Assembly (NCBI RefSeq): GCF_000434895.1
Contig: NZ_FR892814.1
Location: 13,396-77,395 of the forward strand
Direction: 5' to 3'
Length of the DNA: 64,000 bases
Source of the DNA: Phascolarctobacterium succinatutens CAG:287
Lineage (GTDB): Bacteria > Bacillota > Negativicutes > Acidaminococcales > Acidaminococcaceae
Of this stretch, positions 50,726-59,042 are shown in pieces. How positions within the stretch are numbered: the first letter of the stretch is position 1; each line of letters starts with the position of its first letter. Below the pieces are notes generated by a model. That model had not been told where the DNA came from, did not search any database, and saw only the letters and a program-made list of their open reading frames with translations. The position numbers and the translations under genes are program-made.

Positions 50726-51793
50726 TTAATCAGTCTTCAAGCCGGTTCTGGCAAAATCCAGGACCAGGTTTTCGGCTGCAACAGCCAGAGTTACACCATT
50801 CAGACTTGTCTTGCGCAGCAGCAGCCTGCCGCCCTTGCTGTCTTTTACAGCACTGCGCTCGCATACGTTGCTTACACCAACTACGCTCTGCACAAAGGAC
50901 GAAGGCGTAAAATCGCCTGCTACGCTGTTCAATTCATCGGCTGAATAGAAATTAGCAGCAAAGTTATATTTTTTGGCAAAGGCCAGTAAACCCTGCTCGT
51001 CTTTTTTCAAATCTACGCTTGCGATTGCCACAACGGAACGCTTGTCCAGCTGCAGCTTTTCCAGCTCCGGCAGCACCAGAGCTTCAATATTTTCCAGAGG
51101 CGTATTGCGACGGCAACCGATTCCCAGATGCACAATCTTGGGAAGCAGGCGCACCGTAGTTTTAAACGGCTGCAAATGCTTTTGCAGTGTAACAGCCATG
51201 CCGACAGGCAAACTGCTGTCCTCAACTACCAGCTTAGGCAGCGGACCTGTAAGCTGAAATTCCTTATCATAATACAGACCGACATTTTCATCGCCAACCA
51301 GTGCTGCAGCAAAATCCTTGGCTGCTGCCAAGGAGCACAGCACCATGCGATTGCGGGCCGCCCATTCGTCAACAGCGAAAAGGCCGTTGACATCTGTCGC
51401 TGTGGTCACGCAGGCAGTTGCGCCCAGCGCTGCCGCCAGGCAGCGCGAAAGCTCATTGGCTCCGCCGATGTGACCTGCCAGCAGAGGAATGACAAAGCTG
51501 CCGCGTTCATCTACCGAAATAACAGCAGGGTCCGTCAGCTTGCTTTTGATAAAGGGAGCGATAGTGCGCACCGCAATACCGACAGCGCCAACGTACACCA
51601 ACGCCTGACATTTGTTGAAAACAGCTGCGCAGGCACCGTTATGGTCCGGCAGCATCGGGGCAATGCCCGTCTGCTCCGCATACTTCGCTACAGTCTGCAG
51701 CTCCGTTTCATAACCGATGCTGTGCAGGTATTCGGCAACCTTTTTGCTCAGCTCCGCGCCACGCGCCGAAAAGGAAAATATAGCCGCGCGCAT
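50726..51793 (-). CDS. cbiG: Cobalt-precorrin-5A hydrolase
   Basis: A 355-residue enzyme that opens the delta-lactone and releases acetaldehyde in the anaerobic pathway. Its presence, with cbiD, marks the early-cobalt route. Domain order is an N-terminal CbiG_N (FSFSARGAELSKK, LVYVGAVGIAVRTIAPF), the central ANELSRCLAAALGAT region, and a C-terminal domain with GIGCRRNTPLE and VGVSNVCERSAV. It starts three bases after the cbiF stop. Confidence 0.95.
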   Translation of the reverse strand: MRAAIFSFSARGAELSKKVAEYLHSIGYETELQTVAKYAEQTGIAPMLPDHNGACAAVFNKCQALVYVGAVGIAVRTIAPFIKSKLTDPAVISVDERGSFVIPLLAGHIGGANELSRCLAAALGATACVTTATDVNGLFAVDEWAARNRMVLCSLAAAKDFAAALVGDENVGLYYDKEFQLTGPLPKLVVEDSSLPVGMAVTLQKHLQPFKTTVRLLPKIVHLGIGCRRNTPLENIEALVLPELEKLQLDKRSVVAIASVDLKKDEQGLLAFAKKYNFAANFYSADELNSVAGDFTPSSFVQSVVGVSNVCERSAVKDSKGGRLLLRKTSLNGVTLAVAAENLVLDFARTGLKTD

Positions 51794-51796
51794 AGC

Positions 51797-52582
51797 TTAT
51801 TTAACCTCGGGCTTAACGTCCAGTTTAGTCGGGTCTGCTTCACGGAAGCCGTGAGCGAAGGTCGGGTTGTACAGCTCGCTGCGGTCATAAGCGTTGCCTA
51901 GGAAGCCGCCGACGGTAATCAACGCAGTTTTGTTGATGCCGTATTTAGCAGCGTTTTCTGCCAGGGTACCAACGGTGCAGCGGATAACCTTTTCATCCGG
52001 CCAGGTTGCTTTGTAAACAATAGCAGCCGGAGTATCGTTTCTGTAACCGCCTCTTACGAGCTCAGTCTGCAGTTTTTCCAGCATACCGCTGCTCAGGAAG
52101 ATAACCATGGTTGCCTTGTGGGCAGCATAGTCGGCAATCTTTTGATGGCTCGGAACCGGAGTACGGCCTTCCATACGGGTGATAATAACAGATTGGCTTA
52201 CGTTTGGCAGAGTGTATTCAGCCTTCAGGCAAGCAGCAGCAGCGCAGAAGGAGCTTACGCCGGGAACAATCTCGTAGTCAAGGTTGTAGCTGCGCAGCAG
52301 GTCAATCTGCTCGCGATGTGCACCGTAAACGCTGGGGTCGCCGGTGTGCAGGCGTACAACCAATTGGCCGGCCTGAGCTGCGGGAACCATAGCAGCGATA
52401 ACCTCTTCCAAGGTCATGGTTGCACTGTTCATAATAGTACATTCCGGTTTGCAGTATTTCAGCAGTTCCGGGTTAACAAGGGAGCCTGCGTAAATAACCA
52501 GGTCAGCCTTTTCCAAAAGCTCTTTACCTTTTACAGTAATTAAGTCAGCTGCACCAGGACCAGCACCAATAAAATAGATCAT
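51797..52582 (-). CDS. cbiF: Cobalt-precorrin-4 C11-methyltransferase
   Basis: Tetrapyrrole methylase of 261 residues. Motifs are IYFIGAGPGAADLITVKG, YAGSLVNPELL, RLHTGDPSVYGAHREQ, VPGVSSFCAAAA, and ITRMEGRTPVP, all typical of CbiF/CobM. The start overlaps the cbiL stop by one base (TAATG), so ribosomes can re-initiate. Confidence 0.96.
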   Translation of the reverse strand: MIYFIGAGPGAADLITVKGKELLEKADLVIYAGSLVNPELLKYCKPECTIMNSATMTLEEVIAAMVPAAQAGQLVVRLHTGDPSVYGAHREQIDLLRSYNLDYEIVPGVSSFCAAAACLKAEYTLPNVSQSVIITRMEGRTPVPSHQKIADYAAHKATMVIFLSSGMLEKLQTELVRGGYRNDTPAAIVYKATWPDEKVIRCTVGTLAENAAKYGINKTALITVGGFLGNAYDRSELYNPTFAHGFREADPTKLDVKPEVK

Positions 52583-53283
52583 TATTCATCAAACTCCTTT
52601 TCTTTAACCAATATTACAGAGAAATAGCTGCTCTTAGGATCTACTTCTTCAAGGTTACGATAGATTTTTTCACCCGGCAGGCCGCATCTTTCAACCATAC
52701 CGGAATTTTTGATGAGCTTACGCTCGCGCAGCTCGTCAACTACACGGCCGATTTCGCTTGCAGATTTCATCAGCACCTTGTTGCCGGGGCCATCAAGGAA
52801 CGCTGCGGACTGCTTGTAGCTGCCTGGCAGAACAATCAACGGTTCCGCTCTTTCGCACAGGGAAGTGTTCAGCTTAGCAGCAACAGCACAGATAGAGGTT
52901 ACGCCTGCAACCAGCTCAGCATCATAGCCATCCTTCAGCACCAGCTTATGAACGTAAATGCAGGTTGCATATACGGTAGGACAGCCGAGGGTAATGAAAA
53001 CAACGTTTTTGCCTTCATCAAGCAGCTTTTCAATAGCATCTGCACCCTCGCGGTGTGCCTTGTCCATTGCTGCCATGTCCTTAGTCATAGGCATATAAAT
53101 AATAAGCTGAGGTTTTGCATCAAGATCTACTACGTGATTAACGATTTCCTTAGCCGTCATTACGTCGGTATCTCCCTTAGGCAATGCAACAACGTCACAT
53201 TCCTTCAACAGGCGTACAGCCTTCAGGGTCATTAATTCCGGGTCTCCGGGACCGATACCAACACTATAAAGTTTGCCTCTCAT
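52582..53283 (-). CDS. cbiL: Cobalt-precorrin-2 C20-methyltransferase
   Basis: Tetrapyrrole methylase of 233 residues. VGIGPGDPELMTLKAVRLL at the start, IYMPMTKD, FITLGCPTVYATCIYVHKLV and VAGVTSICAVAAKLNTSL are CbiL/CobI signatures. It acts directly on the product of cobalt insertion, though no chelatase (cbiK or cbiX) is present in the window. It starts four bases after cbiD. Confidence 0.95.
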   Translation of the reverse strand: MRGKLYSVGIGPGDPELMTLKAVRLLKECDVVALPKGDTDVMTAKEIVNHVVDLDAKPQLIIYMPMTKDMAAMDKAHREGADAIEKLLDEGKNVVFITLGCPTVYATCIYVHKLVLKDGYDAELVAGVTSICAVAAKLNTSLCERAEPLIVLPGSYKQSAAFLDGPGNKVLMKSASEIGRVVDELRERKLIKNSGMVERCGLPGEKIYRNLEEVDPKSSYFSVILVKEKEFDE

Positions 53284-53287
53284 TCTC

Positions 53288-54424
53288 TCATACTCCTTTT
53301 TGCTTATGTAGCTGAATTAATTCGTCTGCGTACTTGGTCTTGCCCAGAATGCCATAGACATTGGAAAACATCAAAGCAGCCGTTTTTATTTTGCCATGCA
53401 CTCTATGCTGCATGTAAAAATCAATTTTTTCCGTAACCTTATCCATGACAGGCTCAAAGATTTGCTCCCGCTTCAGGACCTTGGTCACCTCATCGGTAGT
53501 CAGGCAGCCGTAAATCTCACGTCCGACATCAACCGAAGCACCATGGAACATTGCCTCCAGAGCAAACAGCTCCGTGCGGCAGTCCGCATATTTGGAATGT
53601 GTATTCATTACGCCCTGCGCCACCTTCACCAGCTTACCGGAATGGCCGATAAGCAGCAGTGTTTCAAAGCCGCAGTAAACAGCATAATCCAAAAGCTCAC
53701 CCACAAAGTTACTGCAGGTAACATGACCATCAAGGTCAAGCTTCATTTCATCGCGGGTAAAGTCCTCGCCGTAGTTGCCAAAGAACACCAGCAGATTTTT
53801 ATTACCGCGTGCCTTCTGTGCTCTGATTTCCACATACATCGTTTCAATCAGCGCCTTTTCACTCATCGGCTCTACAATGCCGCTTGTTCCTAAAACCGAC
53901 AGGCCGCCGATAATACCGAGACGGGGGTTGAAGGTTTTCTTGGCAATTTCGACACCTGCAGGAATAGAAATCGTCAGCTTCATGCCACCATTATAGCCTG
54001 CAGCCTCCATCGCCTTGCCAACCTCTTGCGTAATCATTCTGCGCGGTGTAGGGTTAATCGCCGGTCCGCCGACAGCACACGCAAGGCCGGGCTTAGTCAC
54101 CCTGCCGACGCCCACGCCGCCTTCCAGCTCAATACCGCTGCCGTCAGTCCTTTCGGCCCTGGCATAAACCAGTACACCGTTAGTATCATCAGGATCATCG
54201 CCGGAATCCTTGCGGATAGCACAGCTGACGTAATCAGGAGTCATCTCAACGTCTAAGGGCTCCAGGTCAAGCACTATTCCCTTGGGAGTGTCGATACGCA
54301 CAGTCTCAACACGCTCGCCTGTAAGCAGCATCGTAGCTGCTGCCTTGGACGCAGCCGTTGCACAGCTGCCGGTAGTATAACCACAACGCAAAACCTTTCC
54401 TTGCGAAAACTGATATTCTTCCAA
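53288..54424 (-). CDS. cbiD: Cobalt-precorrin-5B C1-methyltransferase
   Basis: A 378-residue methyltransferase specific to the anaerobic pathway. The N-terminal LRCGYTTGSCATAASKAA signature and GVGRVTKPGLACAVGGPAINPTPRRMI, ILGTSGIVEPMS-like (VLGTSGIVEPMSEKAL) and GHSGKLVKVAQGVMNTHS segments are clear. It is the first gene of the 14-gene operon, and its start is about 60 bases downstream of the riboswitch-linked terminator hairpin. Confidence 0.96.
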   Translation of the reverse strand: MEEYQFSQGKVLRCGYTTGSCATAASKAAATMLLTGERVETVRIDTPKGIVLDLEPLDVEMTPDYVSCAIRKDSGDDPDDTNGVLVYARAERTDGSGIELEGGVGVGRVTKPGLACAVGGPAINPTPRRMITQEVGKAMEAAGYNGGMKLTISIPAGVEIAKKTFNPRLGIIGGLSVLGTSGIVEPMSEKALIETMYVEIRAQKARGNKNLLVFFGNYGEDFTRDEMKLDLDGHVTCSNFVGELLDYAVYCGFETLLLIGHSGKLVKVAQGVMNTHSKYADCRTELFALEAMFHGASVDVGREIYGCLTTDEVTKVLKREQIFEPVMDKVTEKIDFYMQHRVHGKIKTAALMFSNVYGILGKTKYADELIQLHKQKGV

Positions 54425-54476
54425 AGCGCAGCTCCTTCACAATCAAATTTCCCATATAATAGGGATTATCAATAAT

Positions 54477-54509
54477 AAAAAAAGACTTCTGCCGAATCCG
54501 ACAAAAGCC
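54477..54509 (-). terminator. Riboswitch expression-platform terminator
   Basis: An 11-bp stem (arms 54499-54509 and 54484-54494, loop of 4, with G-T wobbles) is followed on the minus strand by seven T. It lies between the cobalamin aptamer and cbiD. Confidence 0.8.
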
Positions 54510-54529
54510 ATAAAGACAGAATTAACTAA

Positions 54530-54700
54530 CGCTAATTATTCCTTGCAATTAGTAAACCCAACTGCCTCCATCACCCGTGGATTCAGAATAAAGCATGGGC
54601 TGACTGCTGACTTAGACACAAGGCCTTCACAGCGGCGGGACCGTCAGGAGTTAACCATCTTGTCAATTAAGAATGAATCACCCACACCAATAACCTGCTT
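54530..54700 (-). promoter_or_regulatory. Cobalamin riboswitch
   Basis: On the minus strand the conserved B12-box core (GTCCCGCCGCTGTGA, 54628-54642) is flanked by CTCCTGACG and by AAGTCAGCAGTCAGCCCATGC, as in the cobalamin aptamer class. It sits in the roughly 270-base leader of the cobalamin operon and should repress the operon when B12 is abundant, via the terminator 54477-54509. Aptamer edges are approximate. Confidence 0.9.
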
Positions 54701-54701
54701 T

Positions 54702-54730
54702 ATTATATCATAAATAAATAAAATTTCCAA
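54702..54730 (-). promoter_or_regulatory. Promoter of the cobalamin operon
   Basis: On the minus strand, -35 TTGGAA (54725-54730), a 17-base spacer and -10 TATAAT (54702-54707), just upstream of the riboswitch. Confidence 0.65.
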
Positions 54731-54741
54731 TACTTTGCCTA

Positions 54742-54775
54742 ATAAAAAAGCAGATAAGCCGAAGCCTATCTGCTT
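54742..54775 (-). terminator. Terminator of the NlpC/P60 gene
   Basis: Arms AAGCAGATA (54748-54756 on plus) and TATCTGCTT (54767-54775) with a GC-ttcg-GC apex, followed by TTTTTT on the minus strand. Confidence 0.85.
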
Positions 54776-54782
54776 GAACTTC

Positions 54783-55451
54783 TTAAAGAACGCGGCAAGC
54801 GCCGTAATAACGTGCGCCCCAATAGCCAGTGAATGCGGAAGAAACCGTTACGCCGGTGCTGGTGCCTGCATGAATGAAGTTGCCGTCGCCAACATAAATA
54901 CCAACATGAGAAGCACCCGGTTCATATGTGCTAAAGAAAATCAAATCGCCGGGGCGAAGCTGGCTCATGGAAATCTGACGGCCGGAGTAAAACTGGCTGT
55001 CAGCCATACGCGGCAGATATACACCTGCTCTTGCGAATGCATACTGAGTAAAGCCGGAGCAGTCGAAACCATAAGGAGTAGTTCCGCCAAATACATATGG
55101 AGTACCGATGACACTGTAAGCAGAACGCAGTACGTTGCGTACAACGGAATTGCTACGGTTAGGAGGCATCTCCCTGTTCATCAGCGCTCTATAGGTAGCT
55201 GACCCTACAATACCATCAACCTCTAATCCTTTATCAGCTTGGAAGTTTTTAACAGCTCTTTCAGTTTCAGGACCGAAATCACCATCTATATTATTAATAG
55301 AATAACTTAATTCTACCAATCTCTTTTGAATTGCCACTACTTCCTGTCCATCGTCTCCGCGTTGGAAGGAAGCCAAAGCTGTTACAGCACAGCTGAGACT
55401 AAACAAAACTGTCATACAGAAAACTAATACTTTGCGTTTGACCACTGGCAC
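54783..55451 (-). CDS. Secreted NlpC/P60 peptidoglycan endopeptidase
   Basis: A 222-residue cell-wall hydrolase. A signal peptide (positive VKRK, hydrophobic VFCMTVLFSLSC, AxA site near ALAS) is followed by a peptidoglycan-binding type 1 domain (about 33-92, LVELSYSINNIDGDFGPETERAVKNFQ). An NlpC/P60 domain follows (about 105-222) with catalytic Cys131 (FDCSGFTQY), His182 (ASHVGIYVG) and a third polar residue at His194. It should cut stem peptides in the periplasm. The start is GTG at 55451 with AAGGATG upstream; GTG at 55445 is an alternative. It has its own promoter and terminator. Confidence 0.93.
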   Translation of the reverse strand: MPVVKRKVLVFCMTVLFSLSCAVTALASFQRGDDGQEVVAIQKRLVELSYSINNIDGDFGPETERAVKNFQADKGLEVDGIVGSATYRALMNREMPPNRSNSVVRNVLRSAYSVIGTPYVFGGTTPYGFDCSGFTQYAFARAGVYLPRMADSQFYSGRQISMSQLRPGDLIFFSTYEPGASHVGIYVGDGNFIHAGTSTGVTVSSAFTGYWGARYYGACRVL

Positions 55452-55483
55452 CTACATCCTTTCTTCTTTTCTAAGACATACCT

Positions 55484-55512
55484 ATTATACCACAAAATAT
55501 CGTTTCTGTAAA
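55484..55512 (-). promoter_or_regulatory. Promoter of the NlpC/P60 gene
   Basis: On the minus strand, -35 TTTACA (55507-55512), a 17-base spacer and a perfect -10 TATAAT (55484-55489). Confidence 0.7.
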
Positions 55513-55540
55513 ATCTTAATTTGTTATAATATTAATGCGC

Positions 55541-56500
55541 TTATTTAGCTTTATTTTCGTTTATTTTGTTACAATTCTGCAGATGACGTGCCACTAAATA
55601 TAGTGGTCTATGCTTGATTTCTTCAAAGATACGCCCTATATATTCACCCAGGATACCTATCCCTACAAGCTGAATTCCTCCAAGAAACAATACACTGACT
55701 GTAGTAGTTGCCCACCCCGGAACGGCATCGTTGGTCACAAATTTCACATAAAAAACATGGCCCAAAAGCAGAATACTGCACATACCGAAAACAATACCTA
55801 CGTAAAAAGCCCAACGCAGCGGCAGGTTGGAAAAGGCCGTAATACCGTCCAGCGCAAAGTGCAGCATTTTGTTCAGATTAAACTTGGAATAACCTGCAAA
55901 GCGCGGCGGTGCCACAAATTCCAGCACAGCAACATGAAAGCCCAGCGTATTTACCAGTCCACGGATAAAGCGTGCACGCTCACGGTAAAGCTTGAAGGCA
56001 TCAACCGCAATCCTGTCCATCAGGCGGAAGTCACTGCCACCAGGAGTAATTTCTACATTAGATAAGGTGTTTATGAGCTTATAGTAGGCTGCAGACGTCA
56101 AATTTTTAAAGAAGCCTGCATCCTCTGTAGCCATACGCTTGGTCTGCACAATCTCGTTGCCTGCTTCCCAAAGGCGCAAAAGCTCGGGAATAAGCTCAGG
56201 CGGATGCTGCAAATCACCGTCCATGGTAATCGCGGCATCACCGTCGGCGTGGTCAAGGCCGCAGGTAATTGCCATCTGGTGGCCGTAGTTGCGGCTCAAA
56301 AGATAGGCCTCTACGTGCTCGTCCTGTGCAGCCAGCTCTGCCAGAATCAGTGCGCTGCTGTCACGCGAGCCATCATCAACAAAGATAATATTATAATCGT
56401 AGTCCTCCTGTTTCATTACAGCAGAAGCACGCTTGTGAAATTCGTGCAGGTTATCCTCTTCATTGAACACCGGCACTACTAAAGAAATTTTTTTCTTCAT
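55541..56500 (-). CDS. Glycosyltransferase family 2 (GtrB/DPM1-like)
   Basis: A 319-residue membrane-associated transferase, probably moving glucose or another sugar from a nucleotide donor to undecaprenyl phosphate. GT-A motifs are VVPVFNEEDN, FVDDGSRDSS and MDGDLQHPPELI. Two C-terminal transmembrane segments (AFYVGIVFGMCSILLLGHVFYV and VLFLGGIQLVGIGILGEYIGRIFEE) are typical of GtrB. I start at 56500 (MKKKISLVV); the upstream in-frame codon lies inside the rnpB terminator. Its ribosome-binding site is weak (GTGGTG). No flippase or GtrA-like gene lies next to it. Confidence 0.9.
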   Translation of the reverse strand: MKKKISLVVPVFNEEDNLHEFHKRASAVMKQEDYDYNIIFVDDGSRDSSALILAELAAQDEHVEAYLLSRNYGHQMAITCGLDHADGDAAITMDGDLQHPPELIPELLRLWEAGNEIVQTKRMATEDAGFFKNLTSAAYYKLINTLSNVEITPGGSDFRLMDRIAVDAFKLYRERARFIRGLVNTLGFHVAVLEFVAPPRFAGYSKFNLNKMLHFALDGITAFSNLPLRWAFYVGIVFGMCSILLLGHVFYVKFVTNDAVPGWATTTVSVLFLGGIQLVGIGILGEYIGRIFEEIKHRPLYLVARHLQNCNKINENKAK

Positions 56501-56555
56501 TATATTACACCACTTATTCTTCTGTCTAAAAAGATCTGTCAAAATAAAATCAGAC

Positions 56556-56584
56556 AAAAAAGGCTGCCTAAAGGCAGCCTTTTT
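56556..56584 (-). terminator. Terminator of rnpB
   Basis: Arms AAAAAGGCTGCCT and AGGCAGCCTTTTT meet at a two-base loop (56570-56571). T-runs occur on both strands. It lies directly after the RNase P RNA 3' end. Confidence 0.85.
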
Positions 56585-56591
56585 GCAAGGT

Positions 56592-56942
56592 ATGAGTACT
56601 CAATAAGCCGAGTTCTGTTCCGCGAAGCGGTGATGATCATTTATCTAGTCTTACAGTTGCCTGCAAGCTCAAGCGACACAACCCGGAAGGCTCAGCGGGC
56701 AGCTTCATCCCTCCCCTATTTGGTCTTGCTCCGGATGGGGTTTACCTAGCCAGCCTGTTACCAGACCGCTGGTGCGCTCTTACCGCACCGTTCCACCCTT
56801 ACCTGCAAATGCAGGCGGTACACATTTCTGTGGCACTATCCCTGAGGTCACCCTCGCCGGACGTTATCCGGCATCCTGCCCTGTGGAGCTCGGACTTTCC
56901 TCATCTGGCTTAAAGCCAGCCGCGATCATCTTTCGTACTCAA
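56592..56942 (-). ncRNA. rnpB: RNase P RNA
   Basis: Catalytic RNA of ribonuclease P, which matures tRNA 5' ends. The conserved P4/CR-I block GAGGAAAGTCCGAGCTCC is at 56885-56902 (minus strand), followed by the ACAGGGCAGG element. The 3' conserved block ACAGAACTCGGCTTA is at 56604-56618. The ends pair through GAGTAC (5') and GTACTC (3'), which closes helix P1. The length of about 350 bases fits the bacterial RNA. It has a promoter upstream and a terminator at 56556-56584. Confidence 0.95.
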
Positions 56943-56948
56943 CTGTAG

Positions 56949-56977
56949 ATTTTAGCATATTATTTCCGCTTAGTCAA
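56949..56977 (-). promoter_or_regulatory. Promoter of rnpB
   Basis: On the minus strand, -35 TTGACT (56972-56977), a 17-base spacer and an extended -10 TGC-TAAAAT (56949-56957), just before the RNA 5' end. Confidence 0.75.
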
Positions 56978-57066
56978 TACCAGCGGCTGCAGTTTTATTG
57001 TCGCAGGTATAACTGAAATGAAGCTGAAATGGTTATATATAGATGCTCAGTTGCTTAACAAGCAAA

Positions 57067-57104
57067 AGCGCTCTGCGTACTACTGTAATAATACGCAGAG
57101 CGCT
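57067..57104 (-). terminator. Terminator of comM
   Basis: Perfect 13-bp arms AGCGCTCTGCGTA (57067-57079) and TACGCAGAGCGCT (57092-57104), followed by TTTTGC on the minus strand. Its apex is nearly the same as in the hairpin at 38320-38356. Confidence 0.8.
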
Positions 57105-57130
57105 AAGGTCACTTGCTATGTAGTATATTC

Positions 57131-58651
57131 TTACGGACGCACGCTGGTGCGCAGCTGAATAGCCTCCGCCAGATGCACCGCCTCAATGCTTTCGCTGCCC
57201 GCAAGGTCAGCAATCGTGCGTGCCACCTTCAGGATGCGGTCATGGCTGCGGGCACTGAGGTTGAGCATATTAAAGTAGCGCTCCATAACATTCTGCGCCG
57301 CCGCGTCCAGCTGGCAATATTTGACAACCTCACTCCGTCCCATCTGCGCATTGCAATGAATGCCAACTGCCTCCAAGCGCTCCTGCTGCACCAGTCGCGC
57401 CTTCACCACGCGTTCGCGGATAGCAGCAGAGGATTCGCCCTTTTCCTTCGTTTTCAGCTCGCTGAATTCCACCCTGCTCAGATTAATCTGCATATCAATC
57501 CGGTCCATCAAGGGACCGGAAATCTTGCGGCGGTAGCTGTCAATTTCTGATTGTTTACAGGAACAGCGGTGCACACTGTCGCCAAGGAACCCACAGGGGC
57601 AAGGGTTTTGAGCTGCGCATAAAATAAACTTGCTCGGAAAGGTCATCGCCGCCCTCACACGCGAAATGCTCACCTCGCCATCCTCCAGCGGCTGACGCAG
57701 CATCTCCAGCGTAGCGCGTTCAAATTCCGGCAGCTCGTCCAAAAAGAGTACGCCGTTATGTGCCAAAGTAACCTCACCCGGGCGCGGTGTACTGCCGCCG
57801 CCAAGAAGCGCGCTGCCGCTGATGCTGTGATGCGGACTGCGGAACGGACGCTCCAGCATGACGCTGTCTGCCTGCGGCAAGAGTCCCACAATGCTGTAAA
57901 TCTTGGTGACCTCCAGTGCCTCAGCCTCCGTCATCGGCGGCAGAATCGTCACTAAGCGGCGCGCCAGCATCGTCTTGCCACAGCCCGGAGAACCCACCAT
58001 CAGGATACTGTGACCGCCGGCGGCAGCAATTTCCAAGGCTCTGCGCGCCACGAGCTGTCCTTTGACATCGGCAAAATCCACATGATAAATCTTATTATTG
58101 TTCTGCAGAATATTTTCCTTCGGCAGCGGCGTCAGCGGGTTCTTCCCCTGCAGGTGCTCCACCAGCTCCTTTAAGGTCGCCACCGTATATACCTTGATGC
58201 CCTGAATCAGCTTGCCCTCCGCGGCGTTGGCCTGCGGAATAAACACCTCCTGCGCCCCGCACTTCTTGGCGTCCATAATCATGGAAAGCACGCCGGAAAC
58301 CTTGCGGATTCTTCCGTCCAACGACAGCTCGCCAATGAAAACCTTGTTCTCCAGCTTATCCGTATCCAGGATTCTGCCGCAGGTCATAAGGCCGACGGCA
58401 ATCGGCAGATCAAGGCCGCTGCCCTCCTTGCGCAGGTCGGCAGGCGCCAGATTGACCGTAATACGCGTCATCGGGAAGGGATAATTGGAATTGCGCAGCG
58501 CGGCCTTCACGCGTTCCTTAGATTCGCGCACGGCCATCGCCGGCAGGCCTACCAGGTCGAAGTTGGGCATGCCGTTGCTCACGTCCACCTCTACCACAAT
58601 TTGTACACCATCAATACCACAGGTTGTTTCGCCAAGAATTTGTGCAAACAT
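57131..58651 (-). CDS. comM: YifB/ComM family Mg-chelatase-like AAA+ ATPase
   Basis: A 506-residue protein of the ComM/YifB family. In competent bacteria ComM is a helicase that promotes branch migration of incoming DNA. It has an N-terminal Lon-S5-like domain (DLVGLPAMAVRESKERVKAAL) and the AAA+ core with Walker A GSPGCGKT (220-227). A Cys cluster (AAQNPCPCGFLGDSVHRCSC) and a C-terminal helical domain (NLSARSHDRILKVARTIADL) follow. The ATG at 58651 has GGAG 8 bases upstream. It is co-transcribed with yraN and rnhB. dprA, its usual next neighbour, is not in the window, although topA and trmFO lie at the left end. Confidence 0.95.
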   Translation of the reverse strand: MFAQILGETTCGIDGVQIVVEVDVSNGMPNFDLVGLPAMAVRESKERVKAALRNSNYPFPMTRITVNLAPADLRKEGSGLDLPIAVGLMTCGRILDTDKLENKVFIGELSLDGRIRKVSGVLSMIMDAKKCGAQEVFIPQANAAEGKLIQGIKVYTVATLKELVEHLQGKNPLTPLPKENILQNNNKIYHVDFADVKGQLVARRALEIAAAGGHSILMVGSPGCGKTMLARRLVTILPPMTEAEALEVTKIYSIVGLLPQADSVMLERPFRSPHHSISGSALLGGGSTPRPGEVTLAHNGVLFLDELPEFERATLEMLRQPLEDGEVSISRVRAAMTFPSKFILCAAQNPCPCGFLGDSVHRCSCKQSEIDSYRRKISGPLMDRIDMQINLSRVEFSELKTKEKGESSAAIRERVVKARLVQQERLEAVGIHCNAQMGRSEVVKYCQLDAAAQNVMERYFNMLNLSARSHDRILKVARTIADLAGSESIEAVHLAEAIQLRTSVRP

Positions 58652-58670
58652 TATCAACACTCCATTTCTT

Positions 58671-59042
58671 TTAAAAGCAGTGCGGCCAATGATTGATACT
58701 GATAGCCGCAGTGCCTTCTATGATAATTTCTACTACATCAAAGGAAAGCACCGGCGGCCGCTCCAGCAAACCATTGCATTGGAGATAATATTCAGCACAG
58801 CGATGAATTTTTCTTTGCTTTGCCAGTGTCACTGCCTCTATCGGTCTGCCGAACCGGGTAGAAGCACGTGTCTTGACCTCTATGAAGCTTATACAGCCCT
58901 TTTTTTCAGCAATAATATCAATTTCACCATAACGGTGACAGCGAAAGTTGCGGGTCAATATTTTATAACCCATATTTTGCAGATAGCGGCAGGCAAAATC
59001 TTCGCCGTATTTCCCAAGACTACTCCTCGACGGGGTACTCAT
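58671..59042 (-). CDS. yraN: UPF0102 family YraN endonuclease-like protein
   Basis: A 123-residue protein with a PD-(D/E)XK-like fold. The motif LGKYGEDFACRYLQNMGYKILTRN, the GEIDIIAEKKGCISFIEVKTR core (D, E and K in order) and QRKIHRCAEYYL match the UPF0102 family. The function is poorly known, though the fold suggests a nuclease of the Holliday-resolvase type. I prefer the ATG at 59042, which gives a 23-base overlap with the rnhB end; an earlier ATG at 59063 would add seven residues. Confidence 0.92.
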   Translation of the reverse strand: MSTPSRSSLGKYGEDFACRYLQNMGYKILTRNFRCHRYGEIDIIAEKKGCISFIEVKTRASTRFGRPIEAVTLAKQRKIHRCAEYYLQCNGLLERPPVLSFDVVEIIIEGTAAISINHWPHCF

